64,000 nucleotides of DNA from Prevotella sp. E13-27 (GTDB lineage Bacteria > Bacteroidota > Bacteroidia > Bacteroidales > Bacteroidaceae): positions 930,001 to 994,000 of the forward strand of contig NZ_JALPSC010000001.1 of assembly GCF_023217965.1 (NCBI RefSeq). The letters are read 5' to 3'. This document shows positions 7,450-16,089 of this stretch, piece after piece (the stretch's first letter is position 1; the number at the start of each line of letters is the position of its first letter). The notes beneath the pieces were generated by a model, which saw only the letters and a program-made list of their open reading frames with translations, searched no databases and was not told the DNA's origin. Made by a program: the position numbers and the translations under genes.

Positions 7450-8223
7450 ATGGATGTATTGAACGACATATTCGCCGCCATCGCAGCACAAGGCTTTACC
7501 GCCCAAACGCTGCATATGATTGATAACTACGCAAACGACATTCGGTATGGAAGAAAAGATTTTAATGGATTTAATCTACCAGAGCATGCAGGACTCTGCA
7601 AGGGAGGCTCGCCTCTCATTGGGGCGTCCATCATCGCATGCTACGCTCGAAGAAGCCTTGCAACAGGTAGCAATGCTGAAAGCAGCCAAGGAGGCTGCCC
7701 AGCCAATTGGCAGATAGATGAAGCTCAAGAACATTTGATAGAAGAATGGTCAAGAGCCCAAGGCTTGTGGTTTGAACATTCTGAGAGTATTATAATAAAG
7801 AACTTCGGACCATTGATAGCCCAGGGGGCAGAGGCAAAAGTGTATTACAAAGATGGAGCCCCATCAGTAGCTAAAGAACGAACCTCCATCTATTCCACCT
7901 GGCAGAAGGCATTAGATGCCATTGCCCTTCACAACTATCTCTTCCCAGAGACGGCAATGAAAGTGATTGGCTTTACTCGCGATAGCGACGGTCTGATGCG
8001 TATTGTATTGACTCAACCCTACGTAAACTGTCTACGATTGGCCACGAAGGAAGAGATTGACGATATGGTTGCAACCAAAGGATTCCGTGACAATTGGAAC
8101 GGCGAAGGCGTTAATTATATTTCCGACCGCCTGGCTCTCGAAGACATGCATCCCGCCAATGTGTTTATCGATACGATAACAGGCAAGCCTATATGCATTG
8201 ACTGCATCGTGAAGTTTGTTTAA
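7450..8223 (+). CDS. Polyvalent-protein-type kinase-like protein
   Basis: 257 residues from the ATG at 7450, chosen because it follows the promoter at 7419-7426; the open frame extends further upstream but only through promoter sequence. The C-terminal half has 'GPLIAQGAEAKVYYKDG...VAKERTSIY', 'KALDAIALHNYLFPETAMKVIGFTRD', 'LTQPYV' and 'ISDRLALEDMHPANVFIDTI..KPICIDCIVKF', the pattern of the putative polyvalent-protein kinase family (PF18762) seen on Bacteroidetes mobile elements. 'LEDMHPANVFID' looks like a kinase catalytic loop (D..P.N) and 'CIDC' like a DFG substitute. The N-terminal 'LIGASIIACYARRSLATG' region is also typical of the family. Likely a mobile-element passenger; its substrate is unknown. 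Confidence 0.65.
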   Translation: MDVLNDIFAAIAAQGFTAQTLHMIDNYANDIRYGRKDFNGFNLPEHAGLCKGGSPLIGASIIACYARRSLATGSNAESSQGGCPANWQIDEAQEHLIEEWSRAQGLWFEHSESIIIKNFGPLIAQGAEAKVYYKDGAPSVAKERTSIYSTWQKALDAIALHNYLFPETAMKVIGFTRDSDGLMRIVLTQPYVNCLRLATKEEIDDMVATKGFRDNWNGEGVNYISDRLALEDMHPANVFIDTITGKPICIDCIVKFV

Positions 8224-8341
8224 GACTTTTATCTTTAGTTGTGTACACAGCAGAACCGACCCGCCGTGTATTTGAGAATAGAAACTGGAGGGAGCATCGC
8301 TGCGGCCTCCAATACTTATTTAAATAACTTTACTAATTTGT

Positions 8342-8833
8342 TCACTTGAACAGATTCTGTTTGATGAGCTGCTGCACATCGTCTGGTGTCTCTTTCGTCT
8401 TACAGCAATCTAAAATGTGCTTTACCACCTTGTCGGGCAGCGTTTTCTTCTTCCAGATGTCATGGCGTTTCATCCACGTGCCTTTTGTTGTAGTTTTATC
8501 TACCCATTCAATGGCATCTTTGATGGGCTTACGACCCATTTCTGAGTACCAGCCATTTTTTAGCGAATAGGTTCCATACTCGTGTGGTAACACCACGACT
8601 TTACCTTCTTTGTTCAAGACAAGCTCTGCACAGGCATACTCGCCATCGGCACCATAGAACTTAAATTGGGTATAGCCCGACTCCTTGCCACACATCTTTT
8701 TCTTTTCGCCCTCCCACTGCATAGATTCCATGATCCACGTACCAACGATTTCCTTGTCGTCGATTTTTGTGCTTTGGGCATTTGCTTGCATGGTACATAC
8801 CATTGCAACAGCCATTAACAAATACTTTTTCAT
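8342..8833 (-). CDS. Secreted lipocalin-like protein (DUF4488-like)
   Basis: 163 residues from the ATG at 8831-8833 (MKKYLLMAVAMV...ANA), chosen because it opens a normal signal peptide; the longer frame runs upstream through the promoter. The mature part has 'IVGTWIMESMQWEGEKKKM', 'GYTQFKFYGADGEYACAEL' and 'YGTYSLKNGWY', the strand pattern of small lipocalin-like/DUF4488 proteins common in Bacteroidales. The C-terminus ends in 'DDVQQLIKQNLF'. The ectodomain of the adjacent membrane regulator (8961-9989) opens with the same 'G.W..E' strand, so ligand and sensor may be related. Promoter at 8881-8888. Confidence 0.6.
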   Translation of the reverse strand: MKKYLLMAVAMVCTMQANAQSTKIDDKEIVGTWIMESMQWEGEKKKMCGKESGYTQFKFYGADGEYACAELVLNKEGKVVVLPHEYGTYSLKNGWYSEMGRKPIKDAIEWVDKTTTKGTWMKRHDIWKKKTLPDKVVKHILDCCKTKETPDDVQQLIKQNLFK

Positions 8834-8880
8834 AAACTTTAAGTTTTTAATTCGGGTTAAACATTGAGTGAATTGTCGCT

Positions 8881-8888
8881 GCAAAAGT
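8881..8888 (-). promoter_or_regulatory. -7 box of the lipocalin-like gene
   Basis: Minus strand reads TACTTTTG, 47 bp before the start codon at 8833. A TTGG lies upstream on the same strand near 8909-8912, about 20 bp away, and can serve as -33. Confidence 0.55.
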
Positions 8889-8960
8889 AGGGGCTTTTCG
8901 CTATCCAGCCAAGTTTTTCTGTTTGCATTAACTTTGCAGCAGGTTTGCAAAATATTTGCA

Positions 8961-9989
8961 TTAGATTGAAAGGATAAACTCATCCCATTCTTTAGCACCG
9001 CCTTTCTTGGAAAACACCTTCTGATAGAGACGGCTGCGCACGGTGCTAATGGTGCTGACATCGCGAGCAAGGACGGTGGCAATGTCTTTTGGCGCTATGC
9101 GGAGCTTGACGAGTATGCACACTTGGTACTCCAATTCCGACATCGTGTAGAGCCCCCTCAGCTGACTACTGAAGCCTGGATACACTTTTCTGATTTGACC
9201 CTCAACGTCCAGCCAGTCATCGTCCCTCAGTCTCTGTCCGGTTGAAATGCGGCGTTGCAGAGTGTGGTATTCATCGGAGGCAAAGTAGGCCGTCTCTACC
9301 GATTCGATGGCTTGCCTGACCTGTAGTGGCCGTTCTTGCTGTACCTCTTTGATTTGCTGTAGTTGCAACTGAAGCCTTTGTCTAGTCTTACGGTTGTCGA
9401 TGGCTATGCGGCAAACAAGTAGCAGGAGAATGATGCCGCCGATGGAAGAGATGATGAACCAATGGATGACACTGGCCTGTTTGCGTTCCTTGGCAGACAG
9501 CATATAGCTATGTGCATCTTGTGACCCATCTTTCTGCAAGTCGGTGGTGATGATGGCTATGATGTCGTCACCCCATTCCTGTGATATGTCGTCAGCATTG
9601 AGCCAAGTATAAAGCTCGCCATTCTGTTGGATGACGATGGTTGAGTCGTCTTTCACTGTCAATGGACGTGGGTCGTCGTCCTCCAGATAGAGATACTCGC
9701 TATTACCCTTGTTGATTAGTGTCACTTTACATTGCATGTGGGGTTTAACTATGAGTCCCGATTCTGTCTTTATCAGCCAACATTGGTACATCACGTTGCT
9801 GCCGTCATAGAGCCGAAGTAAGGTGCCTTTTGCTTCTACATACTTCTCAGTATGTCCGATAGGATAATCTACCTGTTCCAACATCCATGCTCCTTGGAGG
9901 ATAAACGCCTTGTCGTTCTGGTCGTTGGGGTCGTTGGGGTCGCATGCAAGCACAAACCACAATGTCAATGTAAAAACTATGTATTTCAT
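8961..9989 (-). CDS. Membrane-anchored regulator with lipocalin-like ectodomain and LuxR-like HTH
   Basis: 342 residues. Signal peptide with a possible lipobox (LACD, about residues 13-16); an ectodomain (30-165) beginning 'LQGAWMLEQVDYPIG'; a membrane segment at about 174-196; a coiled-coil-like linker rich in Gln/Arg; and a C-terminal helix-turn-helix, 'MSELEYQVCILVKLRIAPKD' followed by IATVLARDVSTISTVRSRLY. This is the LuxR-like layout of Bacteroidetes one-component membrane sensors. The ectodomain resembles the neighbouring secreted protein at 8342-8833, so it probably senses a related ligand or controls that gene. The promoter is at 10014-10021. Confidence 0.7.
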   Translation of the reverse strand: MKYIVFTLTLWFVLACDPNDPNDQNDKAFILQGAWMLEQVDYPIGHTEKYVEAKGTLLRLYDGSNVMYQCWLIKTESGLIVKPHMQCKVTLINKGNSEYLYLEDDDPRPLTVKDDSTIVIQQNGELYTWLNADDISQEWGDDIIAIITTDLQKDGSQDAHSYMLSAKERKQASVIHWFIISSIGGIILLLLVCRIAIDNRKTRQRLQLQLQQIKEVQQERPLQVRQAIESVETAYFASDEYHTLQRRISTGQRLRDDDWLDVEGQIRKVYPGFSSQLRGLYTMSELEYQVCILVKLRIAPKDIATVLARDVSTISTVRSRLYQKVFSKKGGAKEWDEFILSI

Positions 9990-10013
9990 CGCTCTATGTT
10001 TTGATTATCGTCG

Positions 10014-10021
10014 CAAAGATA
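10014..10021 (-). promoter_or_regulatory. -7 box of the membrane LuxR-like regulator
   Basis: Minus strand TATCTTTG, 25 bp upstream of the start codon at 9989. Confidence 0.55.
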
Positions 10022-10156
10022 GCAAAAAAATGCAAAGTAGTGCTTGATTACAACTTTGCATTTTCTTTGCATTCGCCCATCCACAATGAAATTGGCTATT
10101 TGTATGTTACTTCAGACACGAATGCACAATAAGGTTCCGCTTCTATCTGAGTCGAA

Positions 10157-10384
10157 TCAGGAATCTGTCTCTGTGATTAAAGCCGAGCGAATGGCATCAT
10201 CGTAGCCTGTTAATGCTGCGAAAGGTGCAAACTGGGCTGCACGATTCCACATCGACATCTGCGGATGACGCTTCGATACGTGGTGTGGCAGGTCTATAAT
10301 GTCCGCATACAGTTGGGCGGTAGCCGCTCGAGCTTGCTCGCTTTCACCAAGCGAAGCAACTGAAAGAAATTCTTCACTCTTCAT
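10157..10384 (-). CDS. YolD-like protein, partner of Y-family polymerase
   Basis: 75 residues. The core '[20 protein letters not shown]' followed by [18 protein letters not shown] is the YolD-like signature seen next to translesion polymerases. It lies 16 bp downstream of the Y-family polymerase gene on the same strand, so the two should be co-transcribed. The first roughly 25 residues ([19 protein letters not shown]) come from a hexamer-repeat element (AGTGAAGAATGAAGAGTGAAG) rather than from the family, so the true start may be internal or the element has extended the protein. Role: accessory to SOS-type mutagenic polymerase, by family. Confidence 0.75.
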   Translation of the reverse strand: MKSEEFLSVASLGESEQARAATAQLYADIIDLPHHVSKRHPQMSMWNRAAQFAPFAALTGYDDAIRSALITETDS

Positions 10385-10400
10385 TCTTCACTCTTCACTT

Positions 10401-11915
10401 TTAAGCCTTATGTCCTCCTATTTGGTTGTTACGCTCTTTGGCGGTGGCACCCTCCTCGAAGTTCAGTCCCCTGAGGATGGCGTTCTTGCCAAAACGTTGT
10501 TTTATTTTCAACTGTGCCTCCTGCATCCGGCGCTCCTTGTCATGTTTTGCCTTTTCCTCCTGCTGCTGCTTTTCCAAGGCCTCGTAGTCTGTAAAAAGAT
10601 CAAGTTGCTGGGGTCTATTCTCCTTTGCAGCGACAGATGCTTCCGTTACCACATGGTTTGTGGTCAGGTTCAGCCTGCGAATCAGTAAGTCCGTATTCAC
10701 ACATCGGTCGAACAGCTCAGCAGCGCCATCCATGATCTGTCTCGATGACGATGTAGGGTTGTCGAAGTTGAAAGTGCCGTGGGCATGTTTCGGAACAGCC
10801 TTGCCGTAGTAGTTGTTAGTAATCTCACCATGATACTTCTCACGAATATCAGGGCGGGTGAGGTTCTCTGCATCATAACCTACTGTCAGCACCAGCTGGT
10901 CAGTCACTAATCGCTTCGACACCAGATTAAGTGCCATACCTTCTGCCATCTCCTGTATCACCACACGGGCTTTCTTGAAATTGTAAGGCTCCTGTAACAC
11001 CTGTCCGCTGCTGAAAGAGTTCGTCTCAGGTCTGTAAGCTTTTACTGCTTCCATTGTACATGGCTCCCAACCCCAGGCATGGTCTATCAGCAACTCAGCG
11101 TTCACGCCAAAAAGTCTATAGAGCGTATCCTCATTATGTAGCGACATTCGCGCCAGCTTGCCCATTGTGTCAACACCATAAGGAGCCAACTTCTCCGCAA
11201 TGCCGCGTCCTACTCTCCAGAACTTCGTTATCGGACGATAATCCCATAGCTCACGACGATACGACATTTCATCCAGTTCGGCTATACGTACTCCGTCCTT
11301 GTCAGCAGGCATCTTTTTGGCCATTATATCCATCGCCACCTTACAGAGATACATGTTCGTGCCAATGCCTGCTGTCGCTGTGATGCCTGTCTGACTCAGC
11401 ACGTCGCGGATCATCTTCATCGCCAAATCATGCGCACTTAATTTATAAGTACCAAGATAAGCCGTCACATCCATGATTACCTCGTCAATCGAATACACAT
11501 GGATATCCTCTGGCGCAATATACTTAAGGTAAATCTTATATATCTTTGAACTGACGTCGATATAATGTGCCATCTGAGGCGGTGCTGCAATGTAGTCAAC
11601 AGCCCAGTCCGGATGCTCTTTTAGTTCTATATCCGACGTGGACTTGCCCGTCAGACGATGACCTGGCACCTTACTCTGACGCTCGAAGTTTACTTCCCGC
11701 ATACGCTGTACCACCTCAAATAGTCGTGCTCGTCCTCCAATGCCATATGCTTTGAGCGATGGTGACACAGCCAGACAAATGGTCTTCTCGGTACGGCTCA
11801 CATCTGCTACGACGAGGTTTGTGGTCAGCGGGTCTAACCCTCTGTCCACACACTCCACTGAAGCATAAAACGACTTCAGGTCGATGGCGATATAAGTTCG
11901 CTTTTGCGCCGGCAT
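10401..11915 (-). CDS. Y-family DNA polymerase (UmuC/DinB-like)
   Basis: 504 residues. The opening 'YIAIDLKSFYASVECVDRGL' and 'VYSIDEVIMDVT' carry the catalytic carboxylates of Y-family polymerases. 'TGITATAGIGTNMYLCKVAM' is the conserved IG.NK-like segment (here GTNMYLCK) and 'KFWRVGRGIAEKLAPYGVDT' the helix-hairpin-helix. The C-terminus (after about 430) is a charged tail rich in Gln/Glu/Lys. The pairing with YolD indicates the UvrX/UmuC-like, damage-associated branch rather than housekeeping DinB. No LexA box was identified. Promoter on the minus strand at 11942-11949. Confidence 0.85.
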   Translation of the reverse strand: MPAQKRTYIAIDLKSFYASVECVDRGLDPLTTNLVVADVSRTEKTICLAVSPSLKAYGIGGRARLFEVVQRMREVNFERQSKVPGHRLTGKSTSDIELKEHPDWAVDYIAAPPQMAHYIDVSSKIYKIYLKYIAPEDIHVYSIDEVIMDVTAYLGTYKLSAHDLAMKMIRDVLSQTGITATAGIGTNMYLCKVAMDIMAKKMPADKDGVRIAELDEMSYRRELWDYRPITKFWRVGRGIAEKLAPYGVDTMGKLARMSLHNEDTLYRLFGVNAELLIDHAWGWEPCTMEAVKAYRPETNSFSSGQVLQEPYNFKKARVVIQEMAEGMALNLVSKRLVTDQLVLTVGYDAENLTRPDIREKYHGEITNNYYGKAVPKHAHGTFNFDNPTSSSRQIMDGAAELFDRCVNTDLLIRRLNLTTNHVVTEASVAAKENRPQQLDLFTDYEALEKQQQEEKAKHDKERRMQEAQLKIKQRFGKNAILRGLNFEEGATAKERNNQIGGHKA

Positions 11916-11941
11916 TCCTTAATTCATATCAAAATTTGCCA

Positions 11942-11949
11942 CAAAGGTA
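11942..11949 (-). promoter_or_regulatory. -7 box of the Y-polymerase/YolD operon
   Basis: Minus strand TACCTTTG, 27 bp before the start codon. It sits back to back with the ptb promoter at 11971-11978. Confidence 0.55.
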
Positions 11950-11970
11950 ACAATTATTCATTATTTTTCG

Positions 11971-11978
11971 TAACTTTG
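11971..11978 (+). promoter_or_regulatory. -7 box of the ptb-buk operon
   Basis: TAACTTTG, followed by C-rich sequence and the ptb ATG at 12010. The two divergent -7 boxes are only about 22 bp apart, so the two promoters must overlap. Confidence 0.6.
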
Positions 11979-12009
11979 CCCCCAAAGTTATTATTTACAA
12001 CATAAAACT

Positions 12010-12858
12010 ATGAACGCCATTACTAATTTCACATCACTTATTGACTACCTGCGTAGCTGTCAGGAGAAGAAACGTGTAGCTGTCATCCGTCCACGCGACG
12101 AGTCGACACAGAAAGCTGTCAAACTGGCTGAGGATGCCGGTTTCATGATACCAGTCATCGTTGATGACGAACAGCCTGAGACTGCTGCTGCGTTAGGCGT
12201 ACAGATGGTGCGCGAAGGAAAGGCAGACGTGCTGATGAAAGGACTGGTGAATACCGATGACCTGCTTCGTGCCGTGCTCAACAAAGAGACAGGACTGCTG
12301 CCTCAAGGCAAGGTGCTCACTCACGTTACCTGCGCTGAGATTGAGGGACATGAGAAGCTGCTGTTCTGCAGCGATGTGGCAGTGATTCCCCACCCCACAG
12401 CCGAGCAACGTGAAGAACAACTGAAATACATGCTCAGCCTCATGCGCTCCTTCGGCATCGGCACACCTCGCGTGGGACTCATCAACTGCACCGAGAAGGT
12501 CAACCCAAAACATTTCCCGTTTACTGTTGAATATCGCGACCTCATAGCCAAAGCACAGACTGGGGCTTTCGGAAGCTGTATCATTGACGGACCGCTTGAC
12601 CTGAAGACATGCTTCTCGCCAGAGGCTCTGCATAAGAAAGGAATAGACTCACCGCTTGAGGGTAATGCCGATGGTGTCATCTTCCCAGACATTCAGGCAG
12701 GCAACGTGTTCTACAAGACCATCACCTGTTTCTGCAAGTCAAAGACGGCAGCCATGCTTTGCGGTCCTCAGGTGCCGGTGGTGCTGCCATCACGCGGCGA
12801 CAGCCCCGAGAACAAGTTCCTTTCACTTGCCATGGCATGCATGAATTCGCTTATTTAG
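12010..12858 (+). CDS. ptb: Phosphate butyryltransferase
   Basis: 282 residues, close to the family length of about 300. The protein has the phosphate acetyl/butyryltransferase fold signatures: 'KRVAVIRPRDESTQKAVKLA', 'ADVLMKGLVNTDDLLRAVLN', 'GLINCTEKVNPKHFP', 'GSCIIDGPLDLKTCFSPEAL' and 'GNADGVIFPDIQAGNVFYKT'. It converts butyryl-CoA and phosphate to butyryl phosphate and CoA in the cytosol. The butyrate kinase gene follows after 12 bp, so the two enzymes form the complete acyl-phosphate route from an acyl-CoA to acid plus ATP. In this organism the substrates may also be branched-chain acyl-CoAs; that is inference. Confidence 0.92.
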   Translation: MNAITNFTSLIDYLRSCQEKKRVAVIRPRDESTQKAVKLAEDAGFMIPVIVDDEQPETAAALGVQMVREGKADVLMKGLVNTDDLLRAVLNKETGLLPQGKVLTHVTCAEIEGHEKLLFCSDVAVIPHPTAEQREEQLKYMLSLMRSFGIGTPRVGLINCTEKVNPKHFPFTVEYRDLIAKAQTGAFGSCIIDGPLDLKTCFSPEALHKKGIDSPLEGNADGVIFPDIQAGNVFYKTITCFCKSKTAAMLCGPQVPVVLPSRGDSPENKFLSLAMACMNSLI

Positions 12859-12870
12859 GCTGTTAACGAT

Positions 12871-13938
12871 ATGTTGATACTTGCTATTAATCCTGGCTCC
12901 ACCTCAACAAAGATGGCGGTCTATGAAGACGAGAAGCCTATCGTTCTTCGAAACATCTCACACTCACAGGAAGATCTGGCACCGTTTGACGATGTCATAG
13001 AACAGCATGACTACCGCAAACAGCTTGTCCTCGACGAGCTGGAGCGTGTAGGCATACCACTTGAATTCGATGCCGTCATAGGTCGCGGCGGACTGGTAAA
13101 ACCTATCGCCGGTGGTGTCTATGAGATAAACGAGAACATGCTGAAAGACACCTACAGTGGCATTGCCATGCACAACCACGCATGTAACCTGGGCTGTCTT
13201 ATAGCTCACGACATAGCAAAGGACATTCCCGGATGTCGCTCGTTCATTGCCGACCCGGGTGTTGTTGACGAGCTTAACGACTATGCACGCATAAGCGGTT
13301 CACCTCTTATGGGACGCATCTGCATCTGGCATGCCCTGAACCAGCGCGCCATAGCACGCCGCTATGCTGCCGGCATAGGCAAGAAATACGAGGACCTGAA
13401 CCTTATCATCTGTCACATGGGTGGCGGAATATCGGTGGCAGCCCACGACCACGGACGTGCCGTAGATGCCAACAACGCCCTCGATGGCGAAGGACCGTTC
13501 TCGCCGGAGCGTGCCGGTTCGCTTCCCGCCGTTGACCTCATTCGCCTCTGCTTCAGTGGAAAATATAACGAGAAGCAACTGCTGAAACGTATTGCCGGCA
13601 AGGCTGGCCTTAACGCTCATCTCGGCACTGCCGACGTGCGCGAGGTGCTGCGCCGAATAGAAGATGGCGACACCCATGCGGAGCTCATCCTCAATGCTAT
13701 GATCTACCACATAGCGAAGAATATCTGTGGCCTCGGAGCCGTGTTCTGCGGAAAGGTAGATGCCATCTTGCTTACTGGCGGTCTGGCGCGCTCTGAGTAT
13801 GTCATCTCACGTCTGCGTCAGCGTATCTCTTATATGGCACCCGTCTATTGTTTCCCTGGCGAAGACGAGATGGAGGCGCTGGCACTGAATGCCTTAGCTG
13901 TGCTGCGCGGACAGCGCGAGGTGAAAGTTTATGACTGA
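12871..13938 (+). CDS. buk: Butyrate kinase
   Basis: 355 residues, normal length. 'LAINPGSTSTKMAVYEDE' is the N-terminal nucleotide-binding segment of the acetate/butyrate kinase (ASKHA) family. 'VIGRGGLVKPI', 'HACNLGCLIAHDIA', 'LNLIICHMGGGISVAAHDHG', 'DANNALDGEGPFSPERAG' and 'DAILLTGGLA' are all conserved butyrate-kinase blocks. It makes butyrate (or another short acid) and ATP from the acyl phosphate produced by Ptb. It lies 12 bp after ptb in one operon. Confidence 0.93.
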   Translation: MLILAINPGSTSTKMAVYEDEKPIVLRNISHSQEDLAPFDDVIEQHDYRKQLVLDELERVGIPLEFDAVIGRGGLVKPIAGGVYEINENMLKDTYSGIAMHNHACNLGCLIAHDIAKDIPGCRSFIADPGVVDELNDYARISGSPLMGRICIWHALNQRAIARRYAAGIGKKYEDLNLIICHMGGGISVAAHDHGRAVDANNALDGEGPFSPERAGSLPAVDLIRLCFSGKYNEKQLLKRIAGKAGLNAHLGTADVREVLRRIEDGDTHAELILNAMIYHIAKNICGLGAVFCGKVDAILLTGGLARSEYVISRLRQRISYMAPVYCFPGEDEMEALALNALAVLRGQREVKVYD

Positions 13939-14054
13939 TCCTCCACACCGTAACACATAACCATTAACACATCAAAACGCCACGACAAAATGAAACAGAT
14001 ATTCCTACTGTTATCGGCATTGTTCTTTTCAGTCATCGCCTACAGTCGAAACTG

Positions 14055-14071
14055 TGCAAACGTTTTTGCAA
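14055..14071. promoter_or_regulatory. LacI-family-like operator upstream of the amylase operon
   Basis: TGCAAACGTTTTTGCAA, the exact reverse complement of the 17-mer at 6584-6600. It lies about 53 bp before the -7 box of the GH13 gene. Two identical copies in front of transcription units make it a credible binding site; the core matches LacI/GalR-family operators. Confidence 0.5.
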
Positions 14072-14123
14072 CAAATTGTCGTAAAAGTTGTAGGATAAAG
14101 AAAGGAGTAATTGGAAAAACACT

Positions 14124-14131
14124 TATATTTG
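14124..14131 (+). promoter_or_regulatory. -7 box of the amylase operon
   Basis: TATATTTG, 30 bp before the ATG at 14162. The -33 region is poor, as expected of an activated promoter. Confidence 0.55.
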
Positions 14132-14161
14132 CAGTTGAATTGCAATAACTAAAGTCAAAAT

Positions 14162-16075
14162 ATGCAGAAATTACTCCTATTAACAGCCATTTTATTTGCT
14201 AACATCCTAACAATGAGTGCTGCCAAACAGGCCAAACAGACAATAGACCGCATTGAGCCTACCAACTGGTTCGTAGGCATGAAGAACCCGCAGGTACAGC
14301 TGATGGTTTACGGTAAGAATATCGCCTCCGTGAAAGAGGTCACCACCGACTATCCAGGCATACGCGTTGACAGCGTGGTGAGTCTCGACTCGCCAAACTA
14401 CCTGCTCATTTATATGAATGTCAAGGATGCACAGCCCGGCACGATGACACTCAACTTCAATTCCGGTAAGAAGCCGTTGAAGGCAAGCTACCAGCTGAAG
14501 CAGCGCGAGATGAAAGGCAGCGAACGCCGTGGCTTCGACATCAGCGATGTGCTCTATCTGCTCATGCCCGACCGCTTCGCACAGGGTGCCGGTCACAACC
14601 CGCAGATGAAGGGCATGCGCAACTATAAAGAGGACCGCACGGCACCATCGCTGCGTCATGGCGGCGACCTCAACGGCATCTGCGACCACTTGGACTATTT
14701 TAACGAGCTGGGTGTCACTGCCTTGTGGTTCACCCCCATCCTTGAGAACAACTCTCCCGACAACGGCCCATGGTCCACATATCATGGCTATGCCTGCACG
14801 AACTACTATCAGGTGGACCCACGTTTCGGTACCAATGCCGACTACCGCCGTCTCATCGACGAGTGTCACAAGAAAGGGCTGAAGGTGGTGATGGACATGA
14901 TCTTCAACCACTGCGGCTTCGAACACCCTTGGGTGGCCGACATGCCCTCGAAAGACTGGTTCAACCACCCCGGATGGCTGAAAGAGTCGAACGGCACGAG
15001 CGACTCGCGAAACACCAGTTTTTTGCAGACCAGCTACAAGCTCACTCCAGTCCTCGACCCCTATGCCTCGGAGGTTGACCTCAGAGAGACCGTCGAGGGA
15101 TGGTTTGTCTCTACCATGCCCGACCTCAACCAGCGCAACCCCCACCTCATGCGCTATCTCATTCAGAACAGCATATGGTGGATAGAGACAGCCGGCATCG
15201 ACGGCATACGCATGGACACCTACCCCTACGCCTACCGCGAGGGCATGGCACAGTGGATGAAGGAGCTCAACGACGAATATCCAAACTTCAACACCGTGGG
15301 CGAGACATGGGTCACACAGCCCGCCTATACCGCCGCATGGCAGAAGGACTCAAAGCTGAGCGAGCAGAACAGCTACCTGAAGACCGTCATGGACTTCTCG
15401 TTCCAGGAGAAGCTCGACTCTGCGAAACATGAGGAGACCGACGACTGGTGGCGCGGCATGAACCGTCTGTACAACTCGTTCTGCTACGACTACCTCTACC
15501 CCAACCCATCATCGGTGATGGCATTCATCGACAACCACGACACCGACCGTTTCCTTGGCAACGGCCGTGACACCCTCGCACTGAAGCAGGCGCTGGCACT
15601 GCTGCTCACCGTGCACCGCATACCTCAGCTCTACTACGGCACGGAGATACTCATGAACGGCACGAAGGAGGTCACAGACGGCCATGTGCGCAAGGACTTC
15701 CCCGGCGGCTTCCCGGGCGACAAGCACAACTGCTTCACTGCGACAGGCAGGTCACGCGCTGAAAACAGCATGTTCAACTGGCTCAGCCGACTGCTCCACT
15801 GGCGTCAGGGCAACGATGTCATCACCAAGGGTACCATGAAGCAGTTCATACCCCATAACGGCATCTATGTCATTGCGCGTCAGCATCAGGGCAAGACGGT
15901 GCTCACCATCCTCAACGGCACCTCGCAGGAGGCCACGATGGACGTGAAGCGCTACAGCGAGGTCATAGGCACCGCGAAGCGAGCAAAAGACATCCCCACC
16001 GGTCGCTACTACGACCTGAGCAAAGACCTCACGCTAAAACCACGACAGGTTCTGGTACTAACCTCTCACCTCTAA
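14162..16075 (+). CDS. GH13 cyclomaltodextrinase/neopullulanase-type enzyme (SusA-like)
   Basis: 637 residues. Signal peptide (1-20), an N-terminal beta-sandwich domain (about 30-110, 'NWFVGMKNPQVQLMVYGKNI') as in cyclomaltodextrinases, the GH13 barrel (about 125-545) and a C-terminal beta domain. Catalytic residues are visible: nucleophile D352 (GIRMD), acid/base E381 (GETW), transition-state D460 (DNHDT); 'VVMDMIFNH' is region I. Likely periplasmic hydrolysis of maltodextrins or pullulan, like SusA. It is 14 bp upstream of a second GH13 gene. The final residues (VLTSHL) come from a 'CTCACCTCTAACCTC' hexamer-type repeat that runs over the stop codon. Confidence 0.9.
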   Translation: MQKLLLLTAILFANILTMSAAKQAKQTIDRIEPTNWFVGMKNPQVQLMVYGKNIASVKEVTTDYPGIRVDSVVSLDSPNYLLIYMNVKDAQPGTMTLNFNSGKKPLKASYQLKQREMKGSERRGFDISDVLYLLMPDRFAQGAGHNPQMKGMRNYKEDRTAPSLRHGGDLNGICDHLDYFNELGVTALWFTPILENNSPDNGPWSTYHGYACTNYYQVDPRFGTNADYRRLIDECHKKGLKVVMDMIFNHCGFEHPWVADMPSKDWFNHPGWLKESNGTSDSRNTSFLQTSYKLTPVLDPYASEVDLRETVEGWFVSTMPDLNQRNPHLMRYLIQNSIWWIETAGIDGIRMDTYPYAYREGMAQWMKELNDEYPNFNTVGETWVTQPAYTAAWQKDSKLSEQNSYLKTVMDFSFQEKLDSAKHEETDDWWRGMNRLYNSFCYDYLYPNPSSVMAFIDNHDTDRFLGNGRDTLALKQALALLLTVHRIPQLYYGTEILMNGTKEVTDGHVRKDFPGGFPGDKHNCFTATGRSRAENSMFNWLSRLLHWRQGNDVITKGTMKQFIPHNGIYVIARQHQGKTVLTILNGTSQEATMDVKRYSEVIGTAKRAKDIPTGRYYDLSKDLTLKPRQVLVLTSHL

Positions 16076-16089
16076 CCTCTTATATCTTT

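Larger units (their letters stand above)
13990..14148 (+). pseudogene. Signal-peptide remnant or spurious short ORF before the amylase gene
   Basis: A 52-codon frame starts MKQIFLLLSALFFSVIAYS, a good signal peptide, then becomes a Cys/Lys/Arg-rich string without recognisable domain and stops at 14148. The frame contains the LacI-like operator (14055-14071) and the amylase -7 box, so it is probably the broken 5' end of an older gene rather than a working one. Confidence 0.3.

Noticed and set aside
7520..7717. Second open frame inside the polyvalent-type kinase gene, with plausible-looking protein sequence
   Set aside because: The main frame across this stretch contains family-typical sequence (LIGASIIACYARRSLATG), so the +2 frame is a shadow.
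14207..15145. 312-codon frame opposite the GH13 gene
   Set aside because: Shadow of a GC-rich coding region; GH13 catalytic motifs are on the plus strand.
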